Origin: Lepidostoma basale
Lineage: Eukaryota; Arthropoda; Insecta; Trichoptera; Lepidostomatidae
Length of the DNA: 64,000 nucleotides
Assembly (NCBI GenBank): GCA_022606425.2
Contig: JAHDVF020000445.1
Location: 493,239 to 557,238 of the forward strand
Reading direction: 5' to 3'
Numbering within the stretch: position 1 is the first letter of the stretch; every line of letters starts with the position of its first letter. Of the stretch, positions 1 through 11,070 are shown piece by piece. The notes under the pieces are model-generated. The model searched no databases. It was not told the DNA's origin and saw only the letters and a list, made by a program, of their open reading frames with translations. The translations under genes were made by a program, and so were the position numbers.

Positions 1-578
1 TGAACATCACATGTGAGTTTCGAATCGGAGAAGTGTCACAGAAATGAAAAAAGGAACGTTATTTAATAACTGTTTTTCCGCTTCTCATAACAACTGTAGA
101 TTTGGAAACATCGTATAATACATAAGGGACTATCTAATATCCGTATTTATGTATCTATTTGTTCATATCTCCTTTACTGTCCGTAAAAAGCCAACAGCAA
201 ATGAACAAACACCGCATTCTTGCCATATCACTGCCAATATCAGAATTCATACTTGTAATAAAAATTCCGCATTTGGTTCCACGCGAACCCGTTTTTATTC
301 CCATCACGTGTGAACACAAAATGGTGGATCGTAAATCACGCGCGCATACGTCATTCAAACATTATTACCCAAATTATGAGAGGCATTTTATATCTAGTGG
401 AATCAGAGAGCTAGTATTACATCTCCTTTACTTCCTAATAGCCTGGTATGTTTTATAAGTCCAAAAATTAAACATTGCAATATTTCGCCTTGGCGATATT
501 CGAATTGATGTCACAACTAAAGTTGAGTTATATCAATTTCGTTAAGCCTTGGATTATAAAAAAATATTGTTATTTAAT
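1..578. other. No gene recognised
   Basis: AT-rich sequence without a recognisable gene. Short open frames have no familiar motif. A small near-palindrome lies around 482-503. Confidence 0.6.
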
Positions 579-785
579 TCTTCTTCTTCTTTGATTGCCA
601 TGTCCGGTCACCCCGACGTCAGCCAACACCCTGGCGAAGGCCTCTCTATCCTGTACCAGACGGAACAACTTCCCCACCCCCGAACTCCGGCCCATTCCCT
701 GATATTCTGGAGCCAGGACATCTGGGGTCTTCCCACACCGCGCCTACCCTCGATCTTCCCTTTTATAATGAGGTGCAGCTGAGGT
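579..785 (-). mobile_element. RTE-F 3' fragment
   Basis: The minus strand encodes the decayed end of a LINE protein, with GKIEGRRGVGRPQMSWLQNI followed by a degenerate Q-D-R-(E/D)-x-F-A region. It ends in a TTCTTC-rich stretch seen at the same place in other RTE-F copies (for example 22455-23105 and 61990-62680). It is 5'-truncated, frameshifted and non-functional. Confidence 0.75.
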
Positions 786-809
786 GCAACTTCAGGTGTT
801 GTGTGCGCC

Positions 810-1040
810 TTATTCTTTTTCTTATTTTAATAGATCTGACGATCTGCGACCCAGAAATCATGTCTCGTCGGATGATGAGATCCAGCTGTCCCTCCATCTC
901 TTGGGCGGTGTCCGGACGGGATTTCATAAGCGGCTGTATATGCAAGTCTGTCAACATCCATTCGGGCTACATGGTCCCTCCAGTATCTACTTCTGGATCT
1001 ACTCCACTGAACGATATCCTATATTTCGCAAGTTTTTACA
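810..1040 (-). mobile_element. RTE-C fragment
   Basis: The minus strand matches the copy at 24250-24720 almost base for base: the SIVRSI-type tail, the IRRDMIS segment and the MDRL..DLHIQP-type coding remnant. This is the C-terminal and 3' end of a LINE of the RTE-C group, with several frame breaks. Confidence 0.7.
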
Positions 1041-1084
1041 GTTATTAAAAGTACAGTGGATACGTGGAATATAAATTAAATATA

Positions 1085-2012
1085 CACAAAAGTCTGGATC
1101 GTCCAGCTGGCATGTGCACCATAAAAAAACATTATTTTTTATGTTATTTTCTTTATTTTCTGTTTATTTTATTTATTTATATTATGTAAATTATTTTCTT
1201 ATTGCATTTTATTTTATATCATCGTATTTTATATTATTTGTTTAAGATTTATTTTGTGAACGTTGGACGATCTAAATGTGCGCGGGAGATGCCTATTGGT
1301 GACGATGAGGTTCGCAACCCATCACACCGCGTCTCCCGCGGGGGCGAAAAGAGAAGGATGGAGTGCCGCATTCAATGCAGCCGCAAGACTGATAAGGGGT
1401 TTGCCAAAGATTTGTCACATAACACAGCATCTTAAGAAGCTCCACTTGCTAAAATGTCCAGAAAGGATACAATACAAGCTCTGCTGGACGGTCTATAAGG
1501 CGTTGCATAGAACGGCACCAGCTTATATATCTGAACTCTGCATCAACGAGAACCTGAATGCCAGACATTCTACACTGCGATCAGCTCAGTCTCCTGCGAT
1601 CGGTAGATTGACTGTGCCAAAACGCTGTCCAAGCACAAACTTTGACGACCGAGCCTTCGCGGTAGCCGTCCTATCTGCCTGGAACCAACTTCCAGCAGAC
1701 ATTAAGTGCATAGATCAGTCAGAGTTTAGATTGAGACTCAAAACGCACCTTTTTAAATTATCATTTCCTGATAGGAAGGGCTGATCGACTACGTTAGGAG
1801 TGGCCCTCATACTAAACATGTTTATTATTTTTTTTTTATCTAGTTCATAAAACGGAACATTTTCTACAGCGCCCTTCAGATGAGTAATTCATAAAAATGG
1901 CGCTCTATAAATTATCCAATTTATTATTATTATGCCGCATCGGTTAAAGTGTGGCAGTCCATTCTTTCTGCCTACCCCTTTGGGGAGATGGCGTGATGGT
2001 TATTTATTTAGT
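1085..2012 (+). repeat. SINE-H copy, split by an L2-like insertion
   Basis: This is the most complete plus-strand SINE-H. An AT-rich head (AGTCTGGATCGTCC near 1091) leads to a GC-rich hairpin region (GCGCGGGAGA at about 1280 against TCTCCCGCG at about 1332) containing a box-B-like GGTTCGCAACCC. After the insertion the RTE-A-like tail resumes at 1941 (GTGTGGCAGTCCATTCTTTC) and ends in GATGGTTA repeats. Other copies are at 20835, 40915, 55003, 56625 and 59925. The shared tail suggests mobilisation by RTE-A enzymes. The element has no coding capacity. Confidence 0.75.
1372..1932 (+). mobile_element. L2/CR1-like LINE C-terminus, nested
   Basis: This is a 561-bp 5'-truncated LINE. It encodes the last part of ORF2: IQYKLCWTVYKALH, APAYISELC, then FAVAVLSAWNQLPADIK and LKTHLFKLSFPDRKG, with a stop at 1782-1784. 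These are hallmarks of CR1/L2-type C-termini. The 3' UTR ends in an ATT repeat. It sits inside SINE-H and is flanked by TGCCGCAT at 1364-1371 and 1933-1940, an 8-bp target-site duplication. Relatives are at 55920-56420 (minus) and 60788-61540 (plus). Confidence 0.85.
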
Positions 2013-2770
2013 TATGTTTTTAAATGATTTCTTTTTAATAAGGCTAAACAAATTAATATTCTGGTGCAGTCTAAAGCTTCAAACTACTTACAGAATGTCC
2101 AATAGAAATACGTAGAGACAACAGCAAGTATAATAACCAAATTCCCTCAAGTAGAGAAACAGTTCAAGTGCAATAAGCCCACATTTGACTGTGCCATACC
2201 CGCGCGGCAATAAAGCTCCTATTACACGGAAGCTCCCGAGTGTTGGCATACCCCCGAACGGCACATAATAACAGCTAATGCTGAATGCAGTCGTAAATTA
2301 CGAGATGCAAGTTATAAAACCTGACAAACGCAATTAAACTTGCATTCTCTCTTTGTGGTGGAGGAGAATATGATACGAGGAATATTATTCTCACTACTAA
2401 CAACTCTAGAATGAGATTAATAACTGTTTAATCACATTTCTTGCACTTTTCACAAACATATTTCGAACCGTACAAGTTTTTCCTCGGTGTAAAAATTTAA
2501 CACAGAGGAAGAAAGTTTACGGTTCAAAACATTTGTATTTTTTATTTATTAAAGCATGAACGCCACAATGGCTTTTACAAAATAAGTATAATACAATAAG
2601 ATATAATTCACATAATAACAATAAAATATAATTCACATGATTCCCATAAGAACATACAAAGCAGAAGGAATTATGACAACGAGAATATATAAATGAAATC
2701 ATGACAATGTACAAAAACGAAAATGGAACAGGTAGAATGATATATAATAATATAACACATAATAATACCT
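2013..2770. other. No gene recognised
   Basis: Unique-looking AT-rich sequence with no recognisable coding motif. Confidence 0.55.
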
Positions 2771-2921
2771 AGAATTAAACTCGTAAAACATATATAATGA
2801 CGGGTACGCATAATAACACAGAATTAAACACACAAAACACGGAAAATGACAGGTATATACAAAAACACATAGAACTAAACACATAAAATACATATTGACA
2901 GGTCCCATCATAACAAATACA
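2771..2921. repeat. Degenerate tandem repeat, about 50 bp x 3
   Basis: Units start with AGAATTAAAC or AGAACTAAAC at 2771, 2820 and 2871. Each carries an AAAACA block and a later GACGGGT/GACAGGT block. Divergence between units is substantial. Confidence 0.6.
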
Positions 2922-3026
2922 AAATAATAAAATTTTGTGCAATACAAAAAATATAAAATCAATATGAAATAATTAATACAAATGGAAAGTGTATTTACTA
3001 GAAAATCAAAAAATAATTTGTGGGAA

Positions 3027-3060
3027 TGACATGTTTCGCATTTCTAAGTGATTATCAAAT
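3027..3060 (-). mobile_element. PLE-hh motif, GATAATGCC subtype
   Basis: The minus strand reads TTTGATAATCACTTAGAAAT, then GCGAAACATGTCA. It matches the repeated core at 31587, 34380, 35637 and 51794. It looks like a hammerhead-type GAAAC..GTC segment with a decayed CTGANGA half. Confidence 0.55.
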
Positions 3061-3106
3061 GTCTATTGAACAAAATGTTTGATATAAACTCAATATATAT
3101 CGTTCT

Positions 3107-3143
3107 TCCGATGATGAAGGATAAAGACCTCGAAACGTGTCGA
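3107..3143 (+). ncRNA. Hammerhead-ribozyme-like motif (Penelope-type)
   Basis: The motif reads CCGATGA, a weak helix II (GAAGG..ACCTC), then GAAACGTGTCG. Flanking TTCTT and GAGAA can form a 5-bp helix I. The homologous minus-strand locus at 14064-14098 has TTCTT/AAGAA, so pairing is kept despite a base change. Helix III would be only two base pairs (A-U, C-G), as in small hammerheads reported for Penelope-like elements. Cleavage activity is an inference. Confidence 0.55.
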
Positions 3144-3284
3144 GAAAAAACTAAGTTTTAATCATAAAAAAATCGTTATAATCGTTAATACAGAAGTATC
3201 TATCCAATCCAGAATTTATCAATTCTAGAAAAATGTCTTTTAATGGATTATTTATATACTATGGATCATTCTCTCTGTATTTTT

Positions 3285-3523
3285 TTTTTTTTTAATCCCC
3301 CTTCACATCATTACAGCGTGAACCAAATGTAAAGGGTATACAGCGTGAACCAAATGTAGCTATCATATTGATTCTCATTACATGTGATAGGTAGCCAATC
3401 TATCGTTATTTTATTGTCACGTCATCAGTCCAAAGACAGTGTGACAATCATACTGTCATCGCCGGGAATCGAACCCGTGACCGTCGGTGTGGTAGTCAAA
3501 GCATTAACCACGGAGCTCGTCAT
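3285..3523 (-). repeat. SINE-T (tRNA-derived), tail type ii
   Basis: Minus-strand tRNA-like head at about 3455-3523 with box B (the plus strand reads GGGAATCGAACCC). The body carries the shared ACACTGTCTTTGG, GCGATAGATTGG and CACATGTAATGAGAATC segments. The 3' end is the TTGGTTCACGCTGTAATGATG type, ending at an oligo-T (plus strand) near 3285. A short duplication of the tail unit is visible at 3315-3360. Confidence 0.8.
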
Positions 3524-4347
3524 TGTATACCCTTTCAAGGATATGGCGTGATGGTTTGTTTGATTGTTTGGACCATAAGCATTAGATACTTTCTCGGTCA
3601 GAATAGAACGTATATTAGAAAAACATTTTACTGTAAAACACGAGAATGACATTATAATAAATAAATAAAATACGATTATGTGTAATTTTATTCCATTGTT
3701 TTCGTAATTTCTACCAATTTCGGAATCTTCTGCTATCTTCTGGTGTCCAGAAAATGTAAGGAAATTTATAGATTTTTTTATTATTTCTGGTACAAATCTC
3801 TAAAAATTTTATTAACTGAAATTTACTAATTTCAAAAATGTTACGATTAATTGAGTTTTATAACAATATATTATAGTACTTCCATTAATTAGATGTTCAT
3901 ACAAAATCATTCAAAAATAACAATGTTTTTTACTTTCATATTCAACTTTAACTTCTTCTTTTATGATTGCGATAAATTCGCATGACTTTTCATTTGACTG
4001 CAGATTTTATACTCGTAATAAAAAATTGCACTTTACATTGTATTTCTTCATTACTGTTTTACGTTTTCTCGTGCAATGACAACTTATTTTAGGTCTTTCG
4101 GCATTCGGTTTTATGGTTCGCGTCATACGTGGAATTTAAAAAAAACTTGAATTTTACGATTACACCCTTACGTATATTATTCACGTCAGATATTACAAAC
4201 AATAGAATGTGAATTTCATTATTTTTAAATGTTGCTTTTAGTACTGCTGTATAAGAAATAATTTCTTTAATGAAATTTCATAATATCACAAAATTATTCA
4301 CCATATGAATACCGTTAAAGTCAGATGAAATATATGTAACCGACTAA
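3524..4347. other. No gene recognised
   Basis: AT-rich sequence without a recognisable gene or repeat copy. Confidence 0.55.
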
Positions 4348-4739
4348 ATGGTTCGACATTAAGAAGACAAGATACTTTCTCAAGTCGAGAGTATTTGTCC
4401 CCTGAACGTACCTTCACTAATATGAAAGACGTCGATCTCCGAGGAGACCGCGTTCAGCAGACAAATTGCTCTTCCCACTGGTGTCACCAGAGGTAGTTTG
4501 GTTCTGGCGGCCGGTAGATAAAAAAATCTGTGCTGTCGTTGTCGGAGATATCTATCAGGGATAAAAAGACCAACACACTCCAGCACGGCCGAGTTCTCGA
4601 AATGTCCCCTGATTAATGTAAAGAAATGGGTATGAGATGCCCATCTCTTCGAAGCTGTAGAGAATTGGTTCCAAGCATTAAAAAGAGCCAAGATAGAGCC
4701 ACGGATAACTACTATACTCCCTCATGTAGAGATACCTTA
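4348..4739 (-). mobile_element. LINE-B 3' fragment
   Basis: The minus strand encodes the LINE-B C-terminus (FTLIRGHFENSAVLECVGLF and PDRYLRQRQHRFFYLPA) plus the 3' UTR segment that reads ATATTAGTGAAGGTACGTTC. It matches 43165-44414. It starts at the conserved YLYMREYG region and lacks the GATTT tail. Confidence 0.85.
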
Positions 4740-4959
4740 GAAATTATTTTCCAATACATTCAAGATACAAGTTAGAGTTACACAATAATAAGAAATACAT
4801 AATAAAAAGAGCGAGAAACATATGATGCCTGATAAATTAATAAAATGAATACATGATTATAATAGAGATAGTTCTTCCCCCAGGTGAGCCAAACTATCAC
4901 AAAATACGTCAAACTCCGAGGAGATACGATTTAGCAAAGATATTGATCTATCTAACGAC

Positions 4960-5098
4960 ATAACCATTGGCAGATTGGTTCTACATCGTGGGAGACCTCC
5001 TTAAAGATGGAAAGACAGCTGGGAATCTACCTCACAGGAGGAGCAACACTCTGGAGAACAAACCACATAAGTCTACAACAAGGAAAAAGAAGAAGATA
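4960..5098 (+). mobile_element. RTE-C 3' fragment
   Basis: Matches the end of the 35825-36200 copy: GRPP-type arginine-rich segment, AAAGACAGCTGGGAATCTAC, the E-E-Q-H-S-like stretch and the final GTCTACAACAAGGAAAAAGA. It may begin slightly upstream in degraded sequence. Confidence 0.7.
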
Positions 5099-5581
5099 AT
5101 TATGATCTATTTCCACTCACATTTGAGATTGTATAAAAAATTCTAACACCTCTAATTTTATCTTATGGCTAACATTTTAGCCCTAGAGTGATTCATGATG
5201 CAAATTTTGATCAACCGAAGTTATTCTTAATATGTTTGTATCGATTGGTATGTATAAATAATAACATTTGATATGTCTCAACCATTTCGATATTTTGGCA
5301 ACCACGTGGGTTAAATAGAAAACTGTTTTACCGGCCAATTTTGCAATTGCAGTTTAGGTTGCGTGTAGGCACGTGTGTGATGTGCTCCAGTCTGACATCA
5401 AAATAATTTATTACCGGTGATCGAGGTAATCTTAACTAAACTTATTATTGTTCTTTTATACTTTTGTATTTGATAAGTAAAGCGAAATATATAATATGAA
5501 TATGCTTGTGGTATATAGAACAAATTTTGAGTTATTAATATAAGAATCTCTGAAAGTTAGACGCATTTTAGCAAAGTATAC
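5099..5581. other. No gene recognised
   Basis: No coding motif or repeat copy recognised. Confidence 0.5.
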
Positions 5582-6043
5582 AACAACAAACCATCACGCC
5601 GTTTCTCCGCAGGGATAGGCAGAGAGAATAGACCGCCACACTACTCTATCCTAACATACCTCTCTAGTTTCCTCCACATTCATACAGCGAGTCATACACG
5701 CACGTCGATTCTTCCGGCTTTTGACATGACCAACTTTCAAATTTTAATTAATTTGGTCATACCATGTTTTTCTCGGTCTACCTCGACTCCGTACTCCATT
5801 TACATCGTTTACGTCCACTTTTTTAACGATTTTATATTCACCCATACGCTCCATATGTCCGAACCAACGCAGCGATCCTTTCATAATTTTGTTCATAATA
5901 ACCTTCTTTCACTCTACATTCCTTTGTAATATCAGCATTTGAGATTCTGTCGTACATTTTTCTACCACATATACGTCTTAGGGACCTCATCTCTACCGCA
6001 TTTATTCTGCTCTCATCTTTCTTCTACCGGTTCCATGCTAGTA
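5582..6043 (-). mobile_element. RTE-A1 3' fragment
   Basis: The minus strand follows the A1 copy at 30105-30845 from the RINAVEMRSLRRM region through NADI(R/T)KEC, GSLRWFGHME, GRPRK and NVEE to the terminal GCCTA/CGGCGTGATGG hairpin tail with TTG repeats. It carries several frameshifts. Confidence 0.85.
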
Positions 6044-6541
6044 CTTATTTATATCATTTTTTTTAATATTTCTTGTATTTTTTATCAACAAATTTTATTT
6101 AATTTTCCAGATGCCATTTGTTTATAAAAATGGATCAGATTTTTGATTCTACTCGATTTCACCATTCCATGTAACAGTAAAGATAAATTTTGAAATATGA
6201 ATGAAGGTGAATAAATAACAATGTAAATATTTACACAATTATTATGCATAAAAAAAAATGTGAATATTGAGAAAAGAAAATTGAGATCGATTCAATGTTT
6301 CTATAAATATCGTGACCTTTATTGAATGATTTTACGGAAATAACATTTCCTTTGTATCGGCAAAATAAATTGGCCTAAAAAATACCGCGTGGGACGGTTC
6401 TGTCGACTTTAACGGGGTACGGATACTATATTTAAAAAAAAAAAACTGAAAAAAAAGTTCCAAAGTGATTTAAATTTAATAGAATAGCAAAAAGGCAGTA
6501 TATGGTCAAAAACGTTCAAGTGAATTGATGAAATTATGTTT
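6044..6541. other. No gene recognised
   Basis: AT-rich sequence with A runs near 6432 and 6450; nothing else recognised. Confidence 0.5.
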
Positions 6542-6777
6542 TTTTTTTTGTAGACAACAGGTCGCTTGAACCCAATTACTGTATACAATATATTTTTAGC
6601 TGATTTATTGATTCTCGTGACATGTGATAGGTAGCTAATCTATCGCCATTTTTTGTCACGAGAATTCTACAACAGACCAAAGACAGTGTGACAATCACAC
6701 TGCCAGCGCCGGGAATCGAACCCGGAACCTTCGGTACGGTAGTCAGAGCTCTTACCACTCTGCCACGAAGGTCGTCG
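6542..6777 (-). repeat. SINE-T (tRNA-derived), tail type i
   Basis: The minus-strand head reads GACCTTCGTGGCAGAGTGG (box A) and GGTTCGATTCCCGGCGC (box B), followed by the shared SINE-T body and the tail TTGGGTTCAAGCGACCTGTT ending in an A run (plus strand T run at 6540-6550). The copy is well preserved. Confidence 0.88.
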
Positions 6778-6854
6778 ATTATTCGGTCGTCGATATTTAT
6801 AATTTTAATTTATAATTTATCATTTTATAACTGCGAATGAAAAAACTTTTTTTT

Positions 6855-7075
6855 ATCACAATTGTATTTATTTTACGACAGCTGTTTCATCAACCAATGT
6901 TGACATCATCAGGTGTTAACATAATATTTCAAATGTCAAATTTTCTTGATATTTCGAATGAATTGAAAGTTTGACATTTGATATATTATTGTAACACCTG
7001 ATGATGCTGTTAACATTGGTGATGAAACAGCTGTCGTAGTATCGTAGTGTTTCGTCCAAAAATGTGGACTATATA
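6855..7075. mobile_element. PLE-hh inverted pair, CAGCTGTCG subtype
   Basis: Two arms in opposite orientation face each other. The minus-strand motif at 6876-6918 and the plus-strand motif at 6997-7037 each read CCTGATGATG, a short stem, GATGAAACAGCTGTCG. The outer sequence ends in the GTCCAAAAATGTGGACTAT end found at other PLE-hh copies (8822, 18645, 63125). CTGATGA is the canonical hammerhead core, GAAAC the second core half, and GTC the expected cleavage site. Confidence 0.6.
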
Positions 7076-7138
7076 ATTTATAATGTAACTAGAATTTGTA
7101 ATGTTAATTGCATTAAGTAATTAATTATTGTAATAATT

Positions 7139-7615
7139 ATGTATGGAAGCGAAGCATGGAAGGGACAAAAGAAGGATAAAAGTAGAATAAATGCAGTAGA
7201 AATGAGATCTCTTAGACGAATGAGTGGATACTCTGTGTATGATAGAGCGTCGAATGAAAATATTAGAAGTGAATGCGTTGCGAATGATGGTGTAATGAAC
7301 AAAATAATGAAAGGATCATTGAGATGGTTTGGACACATGGAAGAACGAATGAATAAAGTGGTAAAAAAATATATGTTAACTATGTAAATGGAACTTGAAG
7401 TAGAGGTAGACCGAGGAAAACGTGGCACGATCAAATAAATCATATATTGAATATCAGCAACGTGAGAAATCAGAGAATCCGACGCGCGTGCATGACACGA
7501 TGTATGAATGTTGAGGAAGGGATGAGAATTATGTTAGGAAAGAAATGTGTGGCAGTCCATTTTTTCTGCCTACCCCTTCGGAGAGACGGCATGATGGTTA
7601 GTTAGTTAGTTAATT
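7139..7615 (+). mobile_element. RTE-A2 3' fragment
   Basis: Begins at the conserved MYGSEAW motif, followed by SRINAVEMRSLRRMSGYSVY, SNENIRSEC, SLRWFGHMEE and, after a frameshift near 7380, GRPRKTWHDQ and CMNVEE. The tail has TGCCTACCCCTTCGGAGAGA and GTTA repeats. The CGYSVYDR / ENIRSEC variant defines subfamily A2. Confidence 0.87.
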
Positions 7616-7989
7616 ACTTGTCAAAAAAAATTATGGAGAATATACCAAAATGATTTTTTTTTTAATCTCAAGGTTCCTATAATTATACTTTTTTTTAATT
7701 CACCTCACATTTCAAATATATAATATTATACCTTCACCGTTGGGAATACAACATAACCTGCTTACATCATTTTCGTAATTTTAAATGCGATACCTTTTGA
7801 AATATCAAAAATATAAACTTTAATTGGAAAATAGTCTTTTCCATTTTATCGGTTTTTTAAATAACTTTACTCTGATATGGTTATAGATACACGTAGATAA
7901 CATTTTCACTGTACTTAACAAATTTACTAACAGATAAAGGTGAAACCTTTGATTTATAAACACATTGTGTAATTTAAATATTCATATTT
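7616..7989. other. No gene recognised
   Basis: AT-rich; nothing recognised. Confidence 0.5.
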
Positions 7990-8170
7990 TTCTTTCGTTT
8001 CAGGTCCCGTCAACGTTGGCAAACACTTCAGCGAAGGCATCTCTGTCCTGCGCAACTTGGACCAGGTTCTCAACTCGGCTCATTCCTGTGCTTTCTCTTA
8101 TGTTTCGCAGCCAGGACAACTGCCTTCTACCAGCTCTCCGAGACGTCCTTCTATTTTGCCCATGGAAAAT
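7990..8170 (-). mobile_element. RTE-F 3' fragment
   Basis: Minus-strand remnant of the RTE-F C-terminus, with sequence corresponding to NIRE-type, VQDRDAFA-like and ANVDGT segments. The plus strand starts with the characteristic CAGGTCCCGTCAACGTTGGC. The CAG just before it resembles a splice acceptor by chance. Confidence 0.75.
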
Positions 8171-8441
8171 GGTAAACTACATTGTTTTCAATTTAATTTT
8201 AATTTACAGTTAAAATGCTGCATTTAATCATATACATATTTAAATCACAGAACATGTTTGTAACACCAATATAAACATCTTCACCATATTGTTTCACAAC
8301 CGTATTATTTAATTCAAATATGAAAAATGATAAAATATAATGTTTTCAAATATTTTCAAGAAAATCAAATGATTTAACTGAAATCTTTTCATGGAAGTTC
8401 ATTATATATAATAATTAAACAAAACGTTTTTTTTAATAACC

Positions 8442-8572
8442 TACTCCACATTTGTCTTTAATTCGACAACGATTGGTTTCGCCAGGCTCGCTAGCCAGTC
8501 TGTCGATGCCAGTCAGCCTGGCGAAACCGATCACTGTCGAAATAAAGACAAATGTGGAAATATAATAGTTAT
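8442..8572. mobile_element. PLE-hh inverted pair, ACCGGTCG subtype
   Basis: A near-complete foldback: CACATTTGTCTTTA..TCGACA leads into a minus-strand GGCGAAACCAATCG motif, then a plus-strand CTGTCGATGCCAG...CTGGCGAAACCGATC motif, then the mirrored TGTCGAAATAAAGACAAATG. It belongs to the same subtype as 26150-26335 and 58950-59445. Confidence 0.6.
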
Positions 8573-8689
8573 AAAAATTAATATGGTTTTATTTAATAAG
8601 CATTAATATTTTTCCATGAAATTTCTTGGTAGAAGTTCATTTTAAATAATGAAAACAATAAATATTAAACTGTTAAATTAAATAACTTT

Positions 8690-8825
8690 GTTTTTGTATC
8701 ACAATTGTATTTTATGTTACGCGACAGCTGTTTCATCAACCTTTGTTGACATCATCAGGTGTTACAATTTAACAGTTTAAAATGTTAAGGTATCCTAGTG
8801 GTTCGGCCAAAACAATGGACTATTC
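8690..8825 (-). mobile_element. PLE-hh copy, CAGCTGTCG subtype
   Basis: The minus strand carries ACACCTGATGATGTCAAC, loop AAAG, GTTGATGAAACAGCTGTCGC at 8721-8762. UCAAC and GUUGA can form helix II. Flanks include TGTATCACAATTGTATTTTA and the terminal GGCCAAAACAATGGACTAT. Confidence 0.6.
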
Positions 8826-8865
8826 AAAAAAATATTGATGCAAAATTTCTTTATTTTTATATATT

Positions 8866-8980
8866 TAGTGTCCTTCCACTTATGTTTAACGTCGACCGGT
8901 TTTGGCAGCTTGCTGACAGAAGATGGCAGCTAGCTGCTGAAGCTGGTCGACGTTAAACATCAGTGGAAGCACACTTAATA
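8866..8980. mobile_element. PLE-hh foldback, GTCGACC subtype
   Basis: Arms TGTTTAACGTCGACC (about 8884) and GGTCGACGTTAAACA (about 8945) surround a GCAGCTTGCTGACAGAAGAT / GGCAGCTAGCTGCTGAAGC centre. It resembles the PLE-hh arrangement, but the GAAAC core is changed to GAAGC, so a ribozyme is unlikely here. Confidence 0.45.
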
Positions 8981-9069
8981 TAAAATAATAAAGGAATTTT
9001 GTATCATTTTTATATGTTTTCGTTATTTATAATGTTATCAATCTTGATTTTAAAATAAAATCTACTATT

Positions 9070-9165
9070 TTATTTTCACAAAGTGGAGCAAGACAGAGAT
9101 GCTTTTGCTGCAGAGATCGCCAAATTTGAAGGGACCTGGCACGACACCGGGAGAAGAAGAAACGC
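9070..9165 (+). mobile_element. RTE-F 3' end fragment
   Basis: Encodes a short remnant VEQDRDAFAAEIAKFEGTWH followed by an AGAAGAAG end, the plus-strand counterpart of the RTE-F 3' ends seen on the minus strand elsewhere. Confidence 0.7.
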
Positions 9166-9498
9166 GTTCGATTTGAACTAACAAATCTGTCTTATTTGCT
9201 CTTATAAACCATTCGAACTAATCATATCTTTGGTTATATTTTTCCTTCATGTCACATTTTTCATTTTTAAGGTGAATAATGTGAATCCATATTTGTATTT
9301 TTCGAGAAATTAAATGTACGCGTAATAAAGCTTCGAATATCATCAAGAAGTTAATTTCACCTATGTCAATATGTATCCGGGGAGCATAACACCGCAGAAG
9401 TAATACATGCACGTTCCCGCACATATAATATCTTGAATCCATTTCCAATAGATGCCGGTGGAAGCAAACTGTGCAGCACATTTCCCGGTCGTGTCCAC
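9166..9498. other. Host-like flank of the LTR element
   Basis: No gene recognised. The last four bases, CCAC (9495-9498), are the left copy of the LTR element's target-site duplication. Confidence 0.55.
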
Positions 9499-10434
9499 TG
9501 AAACGTTCCTCCTCGGTTAGCACGGAGAGCATGGTTTTTATCTTCAGGGTGGTAATCGTGAGATTCTTTTCGGTATATTATTCGATTCAGGGACGGGTGT
9601 AAATATAAAGACAGTTACAGGGGATACATTAAGGTTTATTATCTAGTTAACATTATAACAATAATCCAGAGGCTAGGGATGTCGTACGAATACAAAAAAA
9701 GAGGCACATGATGAAAGAATGAAGAGGCTGTTTGAGGGCGATTCCTCGACGGCGTGCTCGTCAGGACATCGACCGGCGACGTCGTCCGTAGACGTTATCA
9801 GCGACGCTGACCAGAAGATGGTGGGTCAGCAAATCAATATGTAGAGCGTCACCTGGCAGACACGAGGTTCCCTAACCTGTTGGTGCTGTCTGAAGCGGCG
9901 TGAAGAAGTGGTCCTCGCAGTTCCGCTGGGTGGTGAGGTCAACCACGTTGTCGGGACATGATGTGCGACAACACGTGGGCGGCAATTTCGGGAGCAGAGG
10001 ATGGCTCGGACCGTGGCGGAGGGAATCAATCGCAGACACGCGGACACATGACGCACATGTGTAACCAATGTGCGGTCTTCGATATGGATATTATTATTAG
10101 TATTCTACCTGATATGATGGGAGAAAGGCTGAACCATTGCTGGTCCAGCCGGATGCAAACGGATTAACGTTTCTCCTACATCGTGGTGGTAACTGGGCAC
10201 TGGCGAAAAAACACAAGATGGCGGCCTACCCGCAACGGCTGACTGGAGGGAAGTGGCGGGCTTCTGCCTCGAAGCATAGAGTACCGAAAAAGCAGTGTTA
10301 CCAATTGGAAAGGCGGCGGTGGCTCACAGGGCGCAAACAGGAGAAGTTGGAAATGAATAACCGAAGAGGTACTTAACTGGGGAGAATTGGGGCGAATTCA
10401 GTGGCCGAAGAAATCGTAATGATGTACCATTACA
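9499..10434 (-). repeat. LTR, 3' copy in element orientation
   Basis: 936 bp. Differs from its partner by a 1-bp indel near 9735, an extra 4-bp GGAA in the partner near 13608, and single substitutions near 9697 and 10207. A minus-strand AATAAA occurs at about 9630. The short open frames in the LTR (65-80 codons) have no recognisable domain. Confidence 0.9.
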
Positions 10435-10605
10435 CTCGCTCTTATGTGGAATAAAAAAAAAATAATAAAAAAAAGCTCCTTCAGTGAATGGCATACAAAA
10501 GTTGCAGGTAGATAAAAATTCTAGAAGGTGACAGTTTGGACAATTGAGAAATACAAAGACAGCCTATTTAAAAGTACCAATCAGATTCACAAGCTTAAAA
10601 AAAAT

Positions 10606-11070
10606 GATCATTATTATACACATGGGAGACAGGTTTATGTCCTAAAAGGTGGCAGTTAGTTTGACATATTACAAATTGTTAAGTGAAAAAAAAAATACAA
10701 ATTATAGTTTAGTTCAGAAAATTAAGGATCATTAAACACAGGAGAGACAAGTTTAAGTCCTAGTTGGCAGTTAGTCTGACATATTACAAATTGTTAAGTG
10801 AAAAAAAAAAATACAAATTATAGTTTAGTTCAGAATATTAAGGATCATTAAACACAAGGGAGGCAGGTTTAAGTCTTAGGTAGCAGTTAGTTTGACATTT
10901 TACAAATACAGTTTAGTTTAAAAAATACAAATCATAGTTTAGTTCAGAATTTTAAGGATCGTTAAACACAGGAGAGGCAGGTTTAAGTCTTAGGTAGCAG
11001 TTAGTTTGACATATTACCAATTGTTAAGTTTAAAAAAAAAAATACAAATTACAGTTCAGGTAAAAACACA
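10606..11070. repeat. Tandem repeat in LTR-element interior, about 115-121 bp x 4
   Basis: Units begin with GGATCATTAAACACA-like sequence at 10606, 10727, 10843 and 10957. Each contains GGCAGGTTTAAGTCCTA-like, GCAGTTAGTTTGACATATTA and an A run followed by ACAAATTATAGTTTAGTTCA. The third unit has an internal deletion. Confidence 0.85.

Noticed and set aside
5582..6043. Secreted or membrane proteins on the antisense of RTE-A copies
   Set aside because: Hydrophobic frames such as those opposite RTE-A are shadows of the LINE coding strand and recur at every copy.
8000..8200. Exon starting after TTTCTTTCGTTTCAG
   Set aside because: The sequence after the apparent acceptor is the antisense 3' end of RTE-F, found in about nine other places.
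8889..8958. Active hammerhead in the GTCGACC foldback
   Set aside because: GAAAC is replaced by GAAGC and the helix order is disturbed.
9826..10376. Protein-coding genes inside the LTRs (69-80 codon frames)
   Set aside because: Identical frames occur in both LTRs, on both strands, with no domain; they are chance frames in a GC-richer LTR.
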